Source of the DNA: Pseudoflavonifractor_A sp022772585
Lineage (GTDB): Bacteria; Bacillota; Clostridia; Oscillospirales; Oscillospiraceae
DNA length: 64,000 nt
Direction: 5' to 3'
NCBI RefSeq assembly: GCF_052065415.1
Contig: NZ_JBQHUB010000004.1
Coordinates: 75,500-139,499, forward strand
The notes beneath the pieces were generated by a model, which did no database searches, was not told where the DNA came from, and worked only from the letters and a program-made list of their open reading frames with translations. The number at the start of each line of letters is the position of its first letter. Within the stretch, counting starts at the first letter, position 1. This document shows, in pieces, positions 34,318 through 42,242 of the stretch. Position numbers and translations under genes: made by a program.

Positions 34318-35385
34318 ATGACGATCCGGGAGATCCTGGAGGAGGCCGTCCGCCGGTCGGCCTCCGACGTCCTGATTATCGCCGGTATGCCGGCAGCCTA
34401 TAAAATCAACGGGCTCATCCGCCGGGAGGGGGAGCGGCTGCTGCCGCCGGATACCCAGGCTCTGGCGGAGGAACTCTACCATATGGCGGGGGAGCGGAGC
34501 ATGTCCGCCCTGCTGGAGCAGGGGGATGACGACTTCTCCTTCGCGGTGCGGGGGCTGTCCCGGTTCCGGGTCAACGCCCTGAAGCAGCGGGGCAGCCTGG
34601 GGCTGGTGATCCGGGTGGTGTCCTTTGAGCTGCCCGACCGCCGGGCGTTGGGCATCCCCGACCGGGTGATGGCCTTCGCCGGGTACAGCCGGGGCCTGGT
34701 ACTCTTCACCGGCCCGGCGGGCAGCGGAAAGACCACCACCCTGGCCTGTATCGTGGACGCGGTGAATTCCAGCCGCAACCGGCACATCATCACCATCGAG
34801 GACCCCATCGAGTACCTGCACCAGCACAAGAAGAGCGTGGTGACCCAGCGGGAGCTGTTCACCGACACCTGCTCCTACGACGCCGCCCTCCGGGCCGCCC
34901 TGCGGGAGGCGCCCGACATCATTCTGGTGGGAGAGATGCGGGACGCGGACACCATCCGTGCCGCCGTCACCGCCGCCGAGACGGGCCATCTGGTGATCTC
35001 CACCCTCCACACGGTGGGCGCGTCCAATACCATCGACCGCATCGTGGACTCCTTCCCCCCGGAGCAGCAGGGGCAGATCCGGGTCCAGCTCTCCATGGTG
35101 CTGGAGGGTGTGGTGTCCCAGCAGCTGGTGACCACGGTGGAGGGAGAGCTGACCCCGGCTTTTGAAGTGATGTCGGTCAACAGCGCCGTCCGCAATATGA
35201 TCCGGGAGGCCAAGACCCACCAGATCGACAATGTGATCGCCCAGTCGGCCGCCGAGGGGATGGGCACCATGGACCAGAGCCTGCTGGACCTGGTCCGGAA
35301 GGGGCGAATCTCCCGGGAGGAGGCCCTGCGGCACAGCGTGAACAGCGACTGGCTGCACAGACGGCTGAGCGCGGCCGGAGAATGA
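34318..35385 (+). CDS. PilT-type AAA ATPase
   Basis: 355-residue hexameric secretion ATPase of the PilT group (retraction-type). Walker A GPAGSGKTTT (132-141), Asp box IEDPIEYLHQ, Walker B with EAPDIILVGEMRD and His box TGHLVISTLHT. The PAS-like N-terminal domain is complete and the length is normal for PilT. No PilB-type extension ATPase is encoded here, so this protein either drives the whole device or works with one encoded elsewhere. ATG 34318 has AAGGAAGGG upstream. Confidence 0.92.
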   Translation: MTIREILEEAVRRSASDVLIIAGMPAAYKINGLIRREGERLLPPDTQALAEELYHMAGERSMSALLEQGDDDFSFAVRGLSRFRVNALKQRGSLGLVIRVVSFELPDRRALGIPDRVMAFAGYSRGLVLFTGPAGSGKTTTLACIVDAVNSSRNRHIITIEDPIEYLHQHKKSVVTQRELFTDTCSYDAALRAALREAPDIILVGEMRDADTIRAAVTAAETGHLVISTLHTVGASNTIDRIVDSFPPEQQGQIRVQLSMVLEGVVSQQLVTTVEGELTPAFEVMSVNSAVRNMIREAKTHQIDNVIAQSAAEGMGTMDQSLLDLVRKGRISREEALRHSVNSDWLHRRLSAAGE

Positions 35386-35397
35386 GGAGAGATAGTT

Positions 35398-35838
35398 ATG
35401 CCAGCAAAAATGAATCACTATGACGCTGCCCTGCGGGTGTGTGTGGACAGCCTGGAGGCCGGAAGCATCCGGGGCCGGGTGGTGAGCCGCCGCCTGACGG
35501 CTCCCATCACCTTCGGCGACCTGGGGGATCTGCTGCTCCAGGTGGAGGAGGTGCTCAACCGGCAGAACTTTCCCCAGGCCTTTGAGCGGACCCGAAGCTT
35601 TGTGAAAAACCCGGATGCGCCCCTGCCTGTGGCCGCCGATCTGGACAGCGGCATGACCAAGGAGGAGGTGGAGGCCTGCCGGGGAGAGGTGGCCACCTTT
35701 TCGCTCTACGTCATTACCCGCCGCAGCACCACCTGGCAGGGCTTTGTGGAGTGGCCGGACGGCACCAGGCAGGAGTATGTCAGCGTGCTGGAGCTCATCA
35801 AGCTCCTGGATCACCGGCTCTTTTCCCACCCGGTGTAA
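35398..35838 (+). CDS. Conserved hypothetical protein closing the operon
   Basis: 146-residue soluble protein, no signal peptide or span. Acidic overall, with a strand-rich C-terminal half (STTWQGFVEWPDGTRQEYVS) and a helix ending in LIKLLDHRLF. I do not know its function. GAGGAGAG precedes the ATG and the gap to the PilT gene is 12 bases, so it is co-translated with the device. The pattern resembles small proteins that carry a regulatory tail, but that is a guess. Confidence 0.7.
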   Translation: MPAKMNHYDAALRVCVDSLEAGSIRGRVVSRRLTAPITFGDLGDLLLQVEEVLNRQNFPQAFERTRSFVKNPDAPLPVAADLDSGMTKEEVEACRGEVATFSLYVITRRSTTWQGFVEWPDGTRQEYVSVLELIKLLDHRLFSHPV

Positions 35839-35851
35839 GAGGGGATACCAT

Positions 35852-35890
35852 AAAAGGGGGCGCGCTGTAAAAGCGGTACGCCCCCTTTTT
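35852..35890. terminator. Bidirectional terminator closing the operon
   Basis: AAAAGGGGGCG/CGCCCCCTTTT, 11-bp stem, T-run on both strands, between the ten-gene operon and a convergent gene. Confidence 0.88.
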
Positions 35891-35895
35891 GCGCA

Positions 35896-36699
35896 CTAAT
35901 GCAGGGGATCCCTCCTGACCGGGCGGGGCAGGGCGCCGCTCTCCGGCGGGGGATCGGTCTGGAATTCGGTCATGGTCCCCCAGTATCGCTTGGGCATATG
36001 GGTCATGCGGCATTTGGGATTATAGCGCCCCTCGATGGCGATGGTGTCATAAAAGCGGCGCCACAGGGCCCGGTAGGCACGCTCCTCCTCCCCCGGCGCC
36101 GCGGCGCGGAAGTCCTCCAGCGGGACGATGGCCCAGTCCCCCGGCCGGTGGAACAGGGCCTCCCGGTGGGTGCGGTCGTAGATGAGAAAGGCCTCCCCGG
36201 CGTAGCGGGTGCAGAAATGAGGGCGCAGCAGGGGGAGTACCCGGTTTTTGGGCTCGATCTCGCCGATGAGCACCCCCTCCTGCTCCGAGAAGCGGAGAAA
36301 GCCCTTGAGCAGATGGGCCTCCCCCTCCAGGTGCCGCACCGCCCGGTACAGCGTGAGGACCCGGCTGTCGGTCAGGTCGGCGGTGACGGCGCTCCCCCGC
36401 GCATAACCGTATTGAATGAACCGCCACAGGTGGAACTCCTGGTCGGGCAGGCAGGTGAGGAATCCCCGGACCACCAACTGCCGTGCGGCGGGGGAGATCT
36501 TGTTGGCCAGGGAGGCGTATACCCGTTTGGCGTGGGCCTCGTCGGTCTCCACGTTTCGCTCGGGCCAGAGGGAAAGGCGGGGGTCGGCGGGGGTGGAGAA
36601 GGCGGCGGGAGCCTCCCGGTGGACATAGCTCTCAAAAACGCAGGTGAGGAACCCGGCAAAGCTGCCGTCATAACAGTAGGAGACCTGGGTCCAGGGCAT
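35896..36699 (-). CDS. DUF4130 probable DNA metabolism protein
   Basis: 267-residue protein of the family that accompanies a radical SAM enzyme and is annotated as a probable DNA metabolism protein. The N-terminus QVSYCYDGSFAGFLTCVFES is diagnostic. The C-terminal part RRFYDTIAIEGRYNPKCRMTHMPKRYW resembles a DNA-glycosylase-associated segment. Its usual partner, a radical SAM protein with a helix-hairpin-helix end, is 2.5 kb away on the same strand (39231-40496), separated by two genes of opposite strand. Joint action in DNA repair or modification is inferred. Confidence 0.85.
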   Translation of the reverse strand: MPWTQVSYCYDGSFAGFLTCVFESYVHREAPAAFSTPADPRLSLWPERNVETDEAHAKRVYASLANKISPAARQLVVRGFLTCLPDQEFHLWRFIQYGYARGSAVTADLTDSRVLTLYRAVRHLEGEAHLLKGFLRFSEQEGVLIGEIEPKNRVLPLLRPHFCTRYAGEAFLIYDRTHREALFHRPGDWAIVPLEDFRAAAPGEEERAYRALWRRFYDTIAIEGRYNPKCRMTHMPKRYWGTMTEFQTDPPPESGALPRPVRRDPLH

Positions 36700-36823
36700 A
36701 AGGACTCTCCTTTCGGCGGGGGCCGGGGTATCTTCCTTTTCCGGCCCGGATATGATAAAATATAACCTTACAGCGGCGGGGAACCTCCCCGCCCGGATCG
36801 AACTTTTTCTGGTGGTGACCGAT

Positions 36824-38344
36824 ATGGAACGACCCGTCCTGACTCTGGGCGACTACTATCAGCTTCTGCTCCGCCACGGCCTGCTGGCCGAGGACAAGCC
36901 CCTGTCCGCCGACCTGACGGCGCCGGTGGCCCTGGTATCCTGCGACTCCAAGCGGGTGGTGCCCGGCACCCTCTTTCTGTGCAAGGGTGCGGCCTTCAAG
37001 GGGCAGTACCTGGCGGACGCCGTCCGCTCCGGGGCCTTCGCCTATGTGAGCGAGCGGCCCTACGCGGAGGGGGGGGCGGTCCCCTGCATCCGGGTGAGCG
37101 ATATCCGCCGGGCCATGGGCCTGCTGGCCGACCTGGCCTACGGCCATCCCTCCGGGGCGCTGAAGGTCACGGGTATCACCGGCACCAAGGGCAAGACCAC
37201 CGCGGCCTACTACATCAAGTCCATCCTGGACGCCTGGCGCGCGGAAGAGGGCTGGCGGGAGACTGCCATCCTCTCCACCATCATTACCGACGACGGGCTG
37301 GAGCGCCGCCCCGCCAGGCTGACCACGCCGGAGCCCCTGGACCTGCAGCGGCATCTGCTCAACGCGGTGACGGCGGGAGCCGACTATGTGACCATGGAGT
37401 TTTCCAGCCAGGCCCTGAAGTACGGCCGGGTCATCGGGGTGGACCTCTCCTGCGCCGTGTTCCTCAACATCGGCGAGGACCACATCTCCCCCATCGAGCA
37501 CCCCGACTGGGCGGACTATTTTGCCTCCAAGCTGCTCATCTTCCGGCAGGCGGAGACGGCCTGCGTCAATCTGGACTGCGACCACGCGGAGGATATACGG
37601 CGCTCGGCGGAGGTCTGCCCCCGGGTGCTCACCTTCTCCCGGGCAGACCCGGCGGCCGATGTGTACGCCTCGGACATCCGCAAGGAGGGGGACGGCATCC
37701 GCTTCCGTCTGCGCACCCCCCGCTATGAGCGGGACATGGTGCTGGGCATGCCGGGGCTTTTCAACGTGGAGAACGCCCTGGCCGCCGCCGCCGTGGCCGA
37801 GGTGTACGGCGTCCCGGAGGGCGCCGTGGCGGCGGGGCTGGCCCGGGCGGCGGTGCCCGGCCGGATGGAGCACTATTCCTCTGCCGATGGGCAGCTCTCA
37901 GTCATCGTGGACTACGCCCACAACGGCATGAGCCTGGAGGCCCTGCTCCGTTCGGCCCGGGCGGAGTACCCCGGCCGGACCCTCACCGTCCTCTTCGGCT
38001 GCACCGGCGGCAAGGCCATTGACCGCCGCGCGGGCATGGGCCGGGCGGCCGGCGCCCTGGCCGACCGCATCCTCCTTACCGAGGACGACCCCGGCCCCGA
38101 GGAGGTGGCCGATATCTGTGCCGAGATCCAAAGCCATATCGCCCCCTGGGGCAAGGAGGCGGAGATCATTCCCGACCGGGAGGAGGCCGTGTTCCGGGCC
38201 ATCCTGGACAGCGCCGTCCCCGGCGTGGTGGTGCTGGCGGGCAAGGGATGCGATATGACCCAGAAGCGGAAAAACGGCCCGGAGCCCTGCGTCCCTGACG
38301 GGCTGCTGGCCCGGCGGGCCCTGGAGCGCTATGACGGCCGCTGA
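36824..38344 (+). CDS. MurE-like Mur ligase
   Basis: 506-residue ATP-dependent amide ligase of the Mur family, most like UDP-MurNAc-L-Ala-D-Glu:amino acid ligase. All three domains are present: N-terminal UDP domain, central ATPase with GITGTKGKTT, and C-terminal domain with the end motif GKGCDMTQ. Where MurE enzymes for diaminopimelate read DNPR, this one has TEDDPGPEE, so it may use another amino acid or serve a special role. ATG 36824 is the likely start; the in-frame ATG at 36752 has no site. It overlaps the next gene by 14 bases. A main murE elsewhere is expected. Confidence 0.85.
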   Translation: MERPVLTLGDYYQLLLRHGLLAEDKPLSADLTAPVALVSCDSKRVVPGTLFLCKGAAFKGQYLADAVRSGAFAYVSERPYAEGGAVPCIRVSDIRRAMGLLADLAYGHPSGALKVTGITGTKGKTTAAYYIKSILDAWRAEEGWRETAILSTIITDDGLERRPARLTTPEPLDLQRHLLNAVTAGADYVTMEFSSQALKYGRVIGVDLSCAVFLNIGEDHISPIEHPDWADYFASKLLIFRQAETACVNLDCDHAEDIRRSAEVCPRVLTFSRADPAADVYASDIRKEGDGIRFRLRTPRYERDMVLGMPGLFNVENALAAAAVAEVYGVPEGAVAAGLARAAVPGRMEHYSSADGQLSVIVDYAHNGMSLEALLRSARAEYPGRTLTVLFGCTGGKAIDRRAGMGRAAGALADRILLTEDDPGPEEVADICAEIQSHIAPWGKEAEIIPDREEAVFRAILDSAVPGVVVLAGKGCDMTQKRKNGPEPCVPDGLLARRALERYDGR

Positions 38345-39185
38345 GCTGGGCGGCCTCTTCGCCGCCGCCGGGGCGGCGGGGTGGGGCTGCGTGCCCTATG
38401 AGACCCTGGCCGCCGGCATGGACGGCAGCGCCCGGCAGCGGGCCGAGGAGCTGTGCCCCGGCGCCAGGAGCGTACTGACGGCGGCCTTCTCCTACTACGC
38501 GGGGCAGATGCCCGGCAACCTCTCCCTCTACGCCCGGGGGCGGGACTACCATCTGGTTTTGACCCGGCGGCTGAATACGGTGTGTGATACGCTGCGGGAA
38601 AAACACCCGGAGTACCGGTTCGTGCCGGGGACCGACAGCTCCCCCCTGCCCGAGCGGGAGGCCGCCCGGCTCTCCGGGCTGGGGATGATAGGCCGGAACG
38701 GGCTGGTCATCCTGCCCCCCTACGGCTCCTGGCTCTTTCTGGGCACCATCCTCACCGACCTGCCCCTGGACCTGCCCCAGTCCCGGCCCAGTCCCGGCTG
38801 TATGGACTGCGGCAGGTGCGCGGCGGCCTGTCCCGGCGGGGCGCTGAGGGGCGGGACCTTCGAAGCGGAGAAATGCCTCTCCCACCTGACCCAGAAGAAG
38901 GGGGAGCTGACGCAGGAGCAGATTGCCCTGGTGGCTTCCCACCCCTATGCGTGGGGCTGCGACCTGTGCCAGAGCGTGTGCCCCCATAACGCCGGGGCCA
39001 TGGAGACCGCACTGCCCGAGTTCCGGCAGGACCTGATCCATACCCTGACGGCGGATATGGTGGAAGGCCTGACCAACCGGCAGTTCAGGGAGCGGTTCGG
39101 GGACCGGGCCTTTGCCTGGCGGGGCCCGGCGGTGCTGCGGCGGAACCTGGCCCTCCAGAGAAGAGAGGGAAAACCGGAAAAATAG
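38331..39185 (+). CDS. QueG-like epoxyqueuosine reductase family Fe-S protein
   Basis: 284-residue protein with a QueG-like cobalamin-binding domain (SYYAGQMPG, YHLVLTRRLNTV) and two [4Fe-4S] motifs, CMDCGRCAAACPGGA and CDLCQSVCPHN with a separate CLSHL cysteine. It is about 90 residues shorter than standard QueG, lacking the C-terminal HEAT-like repeat part. It may be a short QueG or a related reductase. Start ATG 38331 lies inside the end of the MurE-like gene, so the two are translationally coupled. Confidence 0.78.
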   Translation: MTAAELGGLFAAAGAAGWGCVPYETLAAGMDGSARQRAEELCPGARSVLTAAFSYYAGQMPGNLSLYARGRDYHLVLTRRLNTVCDTLREKHPEYRFVPGTDSSPLPEREAARLSGLGMIGRNGLVILPPYGSWLFLGTILTDLPLDLPQSRPSPGCMDCGRCAAACPGGALRGGTFEAEKCLSHLTQKKGELTQEQIALVASHPYAWGCDLCQSVCPHNAGAMETALPEFRQDLIHTLTADMVEGLTNRQFRERFGDRAFAWRGPAVLRRNLALQRREGKPEK

Positions 39186-39192
39186 AGCGCAG

Positions 39193-39228
39193 CGGGAGCT
39201 CTGCCCATGTGGGCGGGGCTCCCTTTTT
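39193..39228 (+). terminator. Terminator after the QueG-like gene
   Basis: GGGAGCTCTGCCC pairs imperfectly with GGGCGGGGCTCCC around an ATGT loop, followed by TTTTT. Confidence 0.8.
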
Positions 39229-39230
39229 GC

Positions 39231-40496
39231 CTACCCGGCGCTCTCAAAGAGGGAGAGCTGCCGGGGTTCGTCCTGGGCCGGCCGGGGCCGCTCCAGGGCG
39301 GTCAGGTGGCGGAGCACCCCCTCCGGGCTCACATGCAGGCCCTCCATGGGCTTTCCCCGGCAGGTGATAAAGTACTGGGCCCGCTTGAGGACCACCCCCA
39401 GCTTTTTCAGTCCCTCGAAGGTGAGTGCGCCGTTCCTCCGGGCCGCCAGAATGCGCCGGGCGCTGACCACTCCCACGCCGGGCACCCGGAGCAGGGCCTC
39501 GTAGTCGGCGGTGTTCACCTCCACCGGGAAGAACTCCATATGCCGCAGGGCCCAAGAGCACTTGGGGTCCACCCGCAGGTCGAAGTCGGGCTGCCCCTCG
39601 TCCAGCAGCTCCGCCGCCCGGAAGTGGTAGAACCGCAGCAGCCAGTCGGCCTGATAGAGCCGGTGCTCCCGCAGCAGCGGGGGCTGAAAGCCCTGTGGCG
39701 CGGGCAGCAGTTTGCTGTCCGACACCGGCATGTAGGCCGAGAAGAACACCCGCTTGAGCCGGTATTTGTCATAGAGGCTCTGAGTCAGGGTGAGGATGTG
39801 CCGGTCGCTCTCCGGCGTGGCGCCGATGATCATCTGGGTGGACTGCCCGGCGGGGGCAAAACGGGGGGCGTGCTTATACCGGGAGAGCTCGTGGGCAGAG
39901 GCGGCGATGCCGTCCCGGATCTGGGCCATGGGGGTGAGGATGGCCCCCTTTTTCTTGTCCGGGGCCAGCAGGGAGAGGCTGCGCTCCGACGGCAGCTCGA
40001 TGTTGACGCTGAGCCGGTCGGCCAGCAGACCCAGCTGCCGGGTGAGCAGTGGATCTGCCCCCGGGATGGCCTTGGCGTGGATGTAGCCCCAGAAATTGTA
40101 CTCCCGCCGCAGCAGGGAGAGGGTCTCGATCATGCGCTCTGTGGTGTAGTCCGGGTCCCGGATCACGGCGGAGGAGAGAAACAGACCCTCGATATAGTTG
40201 CGCCGGTAGAACCCGATGGTCAGCTCGCACAGCTCCCGTGGGGTGAAGGCGGCCCGGGGCGTGTCGTGGGAGCGGCGGTTGACACAGTACTGGCAGTCGT
40301 AGACGCAGTAGTTGGTCATCAGGACCTTGAGCAGCGTGACGCAGCGGCCGTCGGCCGAAAAGGTATGGCAGCAACCGGCGGCTATGGTGCTGCCCAGACC
40401 GCCGGGGCGGCTGCTCCGGCTGAGCCCGCTGGAGGTGCAGGCCGCGTCGTACTTGGCGGCGTCGGCCAGGATATTCAGCTTGTCCATCAGCTCCAT
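39231..40496 (-). CDS. Radical SAM protein, putative DNA modification/repair
   Basis: 421-residue radical SAM enzyme; partner of the DUF4130 protein at 35896. The cluster motif is NYCVYDCQYC (CX3CX2C, about residues 69-76); AAGCCHTFSADGRCVTLLKV just before it is typical. A helix-hairpin-helix, LLRVPGVGVVSARRI (about 345-359), suggests DNA binding. The chemistry is not known. ATG 40496 follows GGAGGG; the ORF can be extended to 40511 but without a site. Confidence 0.88.
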   Translation of the reverse strand: MELMDKLNILADAAKYDAACTSSGLSRSSRPGGLGSTIAAGCCHTFSADGRCVTLLKVLMTNYCVYDCQYCVNRRSHDTPRAAFTPRELCELTIGFYRRNYIEGLFLSSAVIRDPDYTTERMIETLSLLRREYNFWGYIHAKAIPGADPLLTRQLGLLADRLSVNIELPSERSLSLLAPDKKKGAILTPMAQIRDGIAASAHELSRYKHAPRFAPAGQSTQMIIGATPESDRHILTLTQSLYDKYRLKRVFFSAYMPVSDSKLLPAPQGFQPPLLREHRLYQADWLLRFYHFRAAELLDEGQPDFDLRVDPKCSWALRHMEFFPVEVNTADYEALLRVPGVGVVSARRILAARRNGALTFEGLKKLGVVLKRAQYFITCRGKPMEGLHVSPEGVLRHLTALERPRPAQDEPRQLSLFESAG

Positions 40497-40573
40497 GGCG
40501 GTCCCTCCCAACAGAATAGAACAAATGTACTATAATAGTACCACCCGCGGCGGGACATGTCAACCGGAATAAA

Positions 40574-40604
40574 AGGAGGCCGCCCGGTCAACGGGCGGCC
40601 TCCT
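40574..40604 (-). terminator. Terminator of the 65-residue gene
   Basis: AGGAGGCCGCCCG/CGGGCGGCCTCCT, 13-bp stem and 5-base loop; on the minus strand the arm runs into TTTT. Confidence 0.75.
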
Positions 40605-40621
40605 GCCATAAGCGTATGCGC

Positions 40622-40819
40622 TCATTTCTCTTTTTTGAACCGTTGCCAGAGCCGGGCCCACCAGGTGTCCGGCTCGTAGCCCTTGGACCGGCGGAAGGCC
40701 CGCTCAGCCTCCTCGGCCCGTTTCAGGGCCTTGCGCTCATCCCGGCCCATAATGGTCCCGGCCTCCTTCTCTGCCAGGTCGTGGAGGGCGCCGGGGCGCG
40801 AGTATTTCATATCAAACAT
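40622..40819 (-). CDS. Small basic, helical hypothetical protein
   Basis: 65-residue protein, mostly charged helix, ending WWARLWQRFKKEK, an amphipathic segment that could touch membrane or nucleic acid. GGAGAAGG precedes the ATG and a strong terminator follows, so it is probably real. I do not recognise a family. Confidence 0.6.
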   Translation of the reverse strand: MFDMKYSRPGALHDLAEKEAGTIMGRDERKALKRAEEAERAFRRSKGYEPDTWWARLWQRFKKEK

Positions 40820-40874
40820 GGCCTTCTCCTTTCCGGCACGGCGGCGAATATCCTATTGCTGTGCGTCTGTATAT

Positions 40875-40960
40875 TATATGATACCAATCCTCTGGGGACT
40901 TGTCTATATCATACCAATATAACTTATACTGAACTTTCTTTTTTAGATATATCATACAAG
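40875..40960. repeat. Three copies of a TATATSATACCAAT motif between divergent genes
   Basis: TATATGATACCAAT (40875-40888), TATATCATACCAAT (40905-40918) and TATATCATACAAG (40948-40960). On the minus strand the first two read TGGTATSAT, an extended -10 box, so they may be promoters, operators or both. On the plus strand TTGTCT (40900-40905) and TATACT (40925-40930) with a 19-base spacer could start the rubrerythrin transcript. Confidence 0.5.
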
Positions 40961-41076
40961 AATGCGGAAATATATATGTGCGATCTGCCGTCTGGCGTCC
41001 GCATCCGGATAGTGGGGGTATAAAAAGAGCGCCCGGCGGGCATACTCATGCCATCCAAGAAATGGGAGGAGTTTAC

Positions 41077-41688
41077 ATGCCAGTTTCCTTTGACCAGAGC
41101 GAGACCCGGCTGAACCTGCTGCGGGCCTTTGCCGGGGAGAGCCAGGCCCGCAACCGCTATACTTTTGCTGCCGGCCTGGCCCGGAGGCAGGGCCTGCAGG
41201 TCATCGAGGGGGTGTTCGCCTTTACCGCCGGGCAGGAGGAGGCCCACGCCAAGGTGTTCTATGACCAGCTGGAGGGGCTGAGCGGACAGAACCTGAAGGT
41301 GGACGGCGCCTATCCCGTGGACCTCTACCCCACGGTGCTGGAGCATCTGAAGGCCGCCCAGCACAACGAGTATCAGGAGTGGGAACACGACTACACCGGT
41401 TTTGCCAAGGTGGCCAAGGAGGAGGGCTTTCCCCAGGCGTCCCACATTTTCTCCGAGATCGCCCGCATCGAGAAGATCCACGGCGACCGCTTCGGGGAAT
41501 TTGCAGGATTGCTGGAGAGCGAGCGTCTTTTTGTCTCCGACGTGGAGATCAAATGGATGTGCCTCAAATGCGGCCATATCGTGGAGAGCTCGGTGGCCCC
41601 GGCCATGTGCCCCGTGTGCAGACATCCCCAGGGCTATTTTATCCGCTTTGAGCTCTCGCCCTTTGCGCCCGGGCAGATGAAAAAATGA
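41077..41688 (+). CDS. rbr: Rubrerythrin
   Basis: 203-residue diiron peroxidase that detoxifies hydrogen peroxide in anaerobes. The ferritin-like domain carries iron ligands in AGESQARNRY, EEAHAKVF and IARIEKIHGDRF; the C-terminal rubredoxin-like domain has CLKCGH and CPVCRHPQ. Length is usual. ATG 41077 follows GGGAGGA; upstream extensions in frame are not supported. The three upstream repeats may be part of its stress control. Confidence 0.94.
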   Translation: MPVSFDQSETRLNLLRAFAGESQARNRYTFAAGLARRQGLQVIEGVFAFTAGQEEAHAKVFYDQLEGLSGQNLKVDGAYPVDLYPTVLEHLKAAQHNEYQEWEHDYTGFAKVAKEEGFPQASHIFSEIARIEKIHGDRFGEFAGLLESERLFVSDVEIKWMCLKCGHIVESSVAPAMCPVCRHPQGYFIRFELSPFAPGQMKK

Positions 41689-41690
41689 CG

Positions 41691-41733
41691 AAAAGCTCCG
41701 GTGTCCGTTTTGGATGGACACCGGAGCTTTTTG
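41691..41733 (+). terminator. Intrinsic terminator after rubrerythrin
   Basis: AAAAGCTCCGGTGTCC/GGACACCGGAGCTTTT, 16-bp stem, T-run. From 41734 to 41872 I see nothing further. Confidence 0.92.
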
Positions 41734-41872
41734 TCGGAATCCGCCAAAGCGTACAGGGGCAAATCCGGGCATTTAATCCATAACGCCGGGAAATTCAAAA
41801 CAAATGACAGAAAAAAGTGCCGATCAAAATGCCCAAAAGACGGAATCGAACACCGGACGCGGACAAACAGGC

Positions 41873-41901
41873 TTGACAGCCCTGTGTTTGCGTGTTAGAA
41901 T
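41873..41901 (+). promoter_or_regulatory. Sigma-A promoter of the lysine transporter operon
   Basis: TTGACA (41873-41878), 17 bases, TAGAAT (41896-41901), about 40 bases before the lysine riboswitch. Confidence 0.82.
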
Positions 41902-41943
41902 ACGCCCAAGAACCCATTGTCGCGGGGGACGGTCCCCGCTGCA

Positions 41944-42109
41944 ATGATAGAGGCGCGGAATTGCATCAGTATCCGGCAGCTCGGGCAGCGCACCCGCCGG
42001 AGAAAGGGCCTTCCGCCGAAGGGCCGTACCCCTGCCTGGGGGGCGGTTGCCTGGGCCGTTGGGAGAAGATCTCACGGACTGCCACATGATCTGTGTGGAG
42101 CGCTATCAT
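41944..42109 (+). promoter_or_regulatory. Lysine riboswitch (L box)
   Basis: Conserved L-box elements appear in order: P1 strand ATGATAG then AGGCGCGGAATTGCATCAGT (41944 on), AGAAAGGGCC with CCGCCGAAGGG (42001-42023), GGTTGCCTGGGCCG, ACGGACTGCCACATG and finally GGAGCGCTATCAT. P1 is ATGATAG (41944-41950) with CTATCAT (42103-42109), perfect. At 166 nt it has the normal size. It lies in the leader of an amino-acid ABC importer, so lysine would repress uptake. Confidence 0.9.
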
Positions 42110-42152
42110 TGACCACAAGGGCATCCGACACCGGTTAGAAGATGCAGTTGTC

Positions 42153-42191
42153 GCCATGAACGCTTCCACCAGGGAGGTTCGTGGCTTTTTT
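42153..42191 (+). terminator. Riboswitch-controlled terminator
   Basis: GCCATGAAC (42153-42161) pairs with GTTCGTGGC (42177-42185), 9 bp with one G-U, followed by six T's. It is the expected off-switch of the lysine riboswitch, 50 bases before the first gene. Confidence 0.85.
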
Positions 42192-42242
42192 GTTGCTCAC
42201 AGAAAAGCTGACATCACAGAACTGAAACTGGAGGAAACAACA

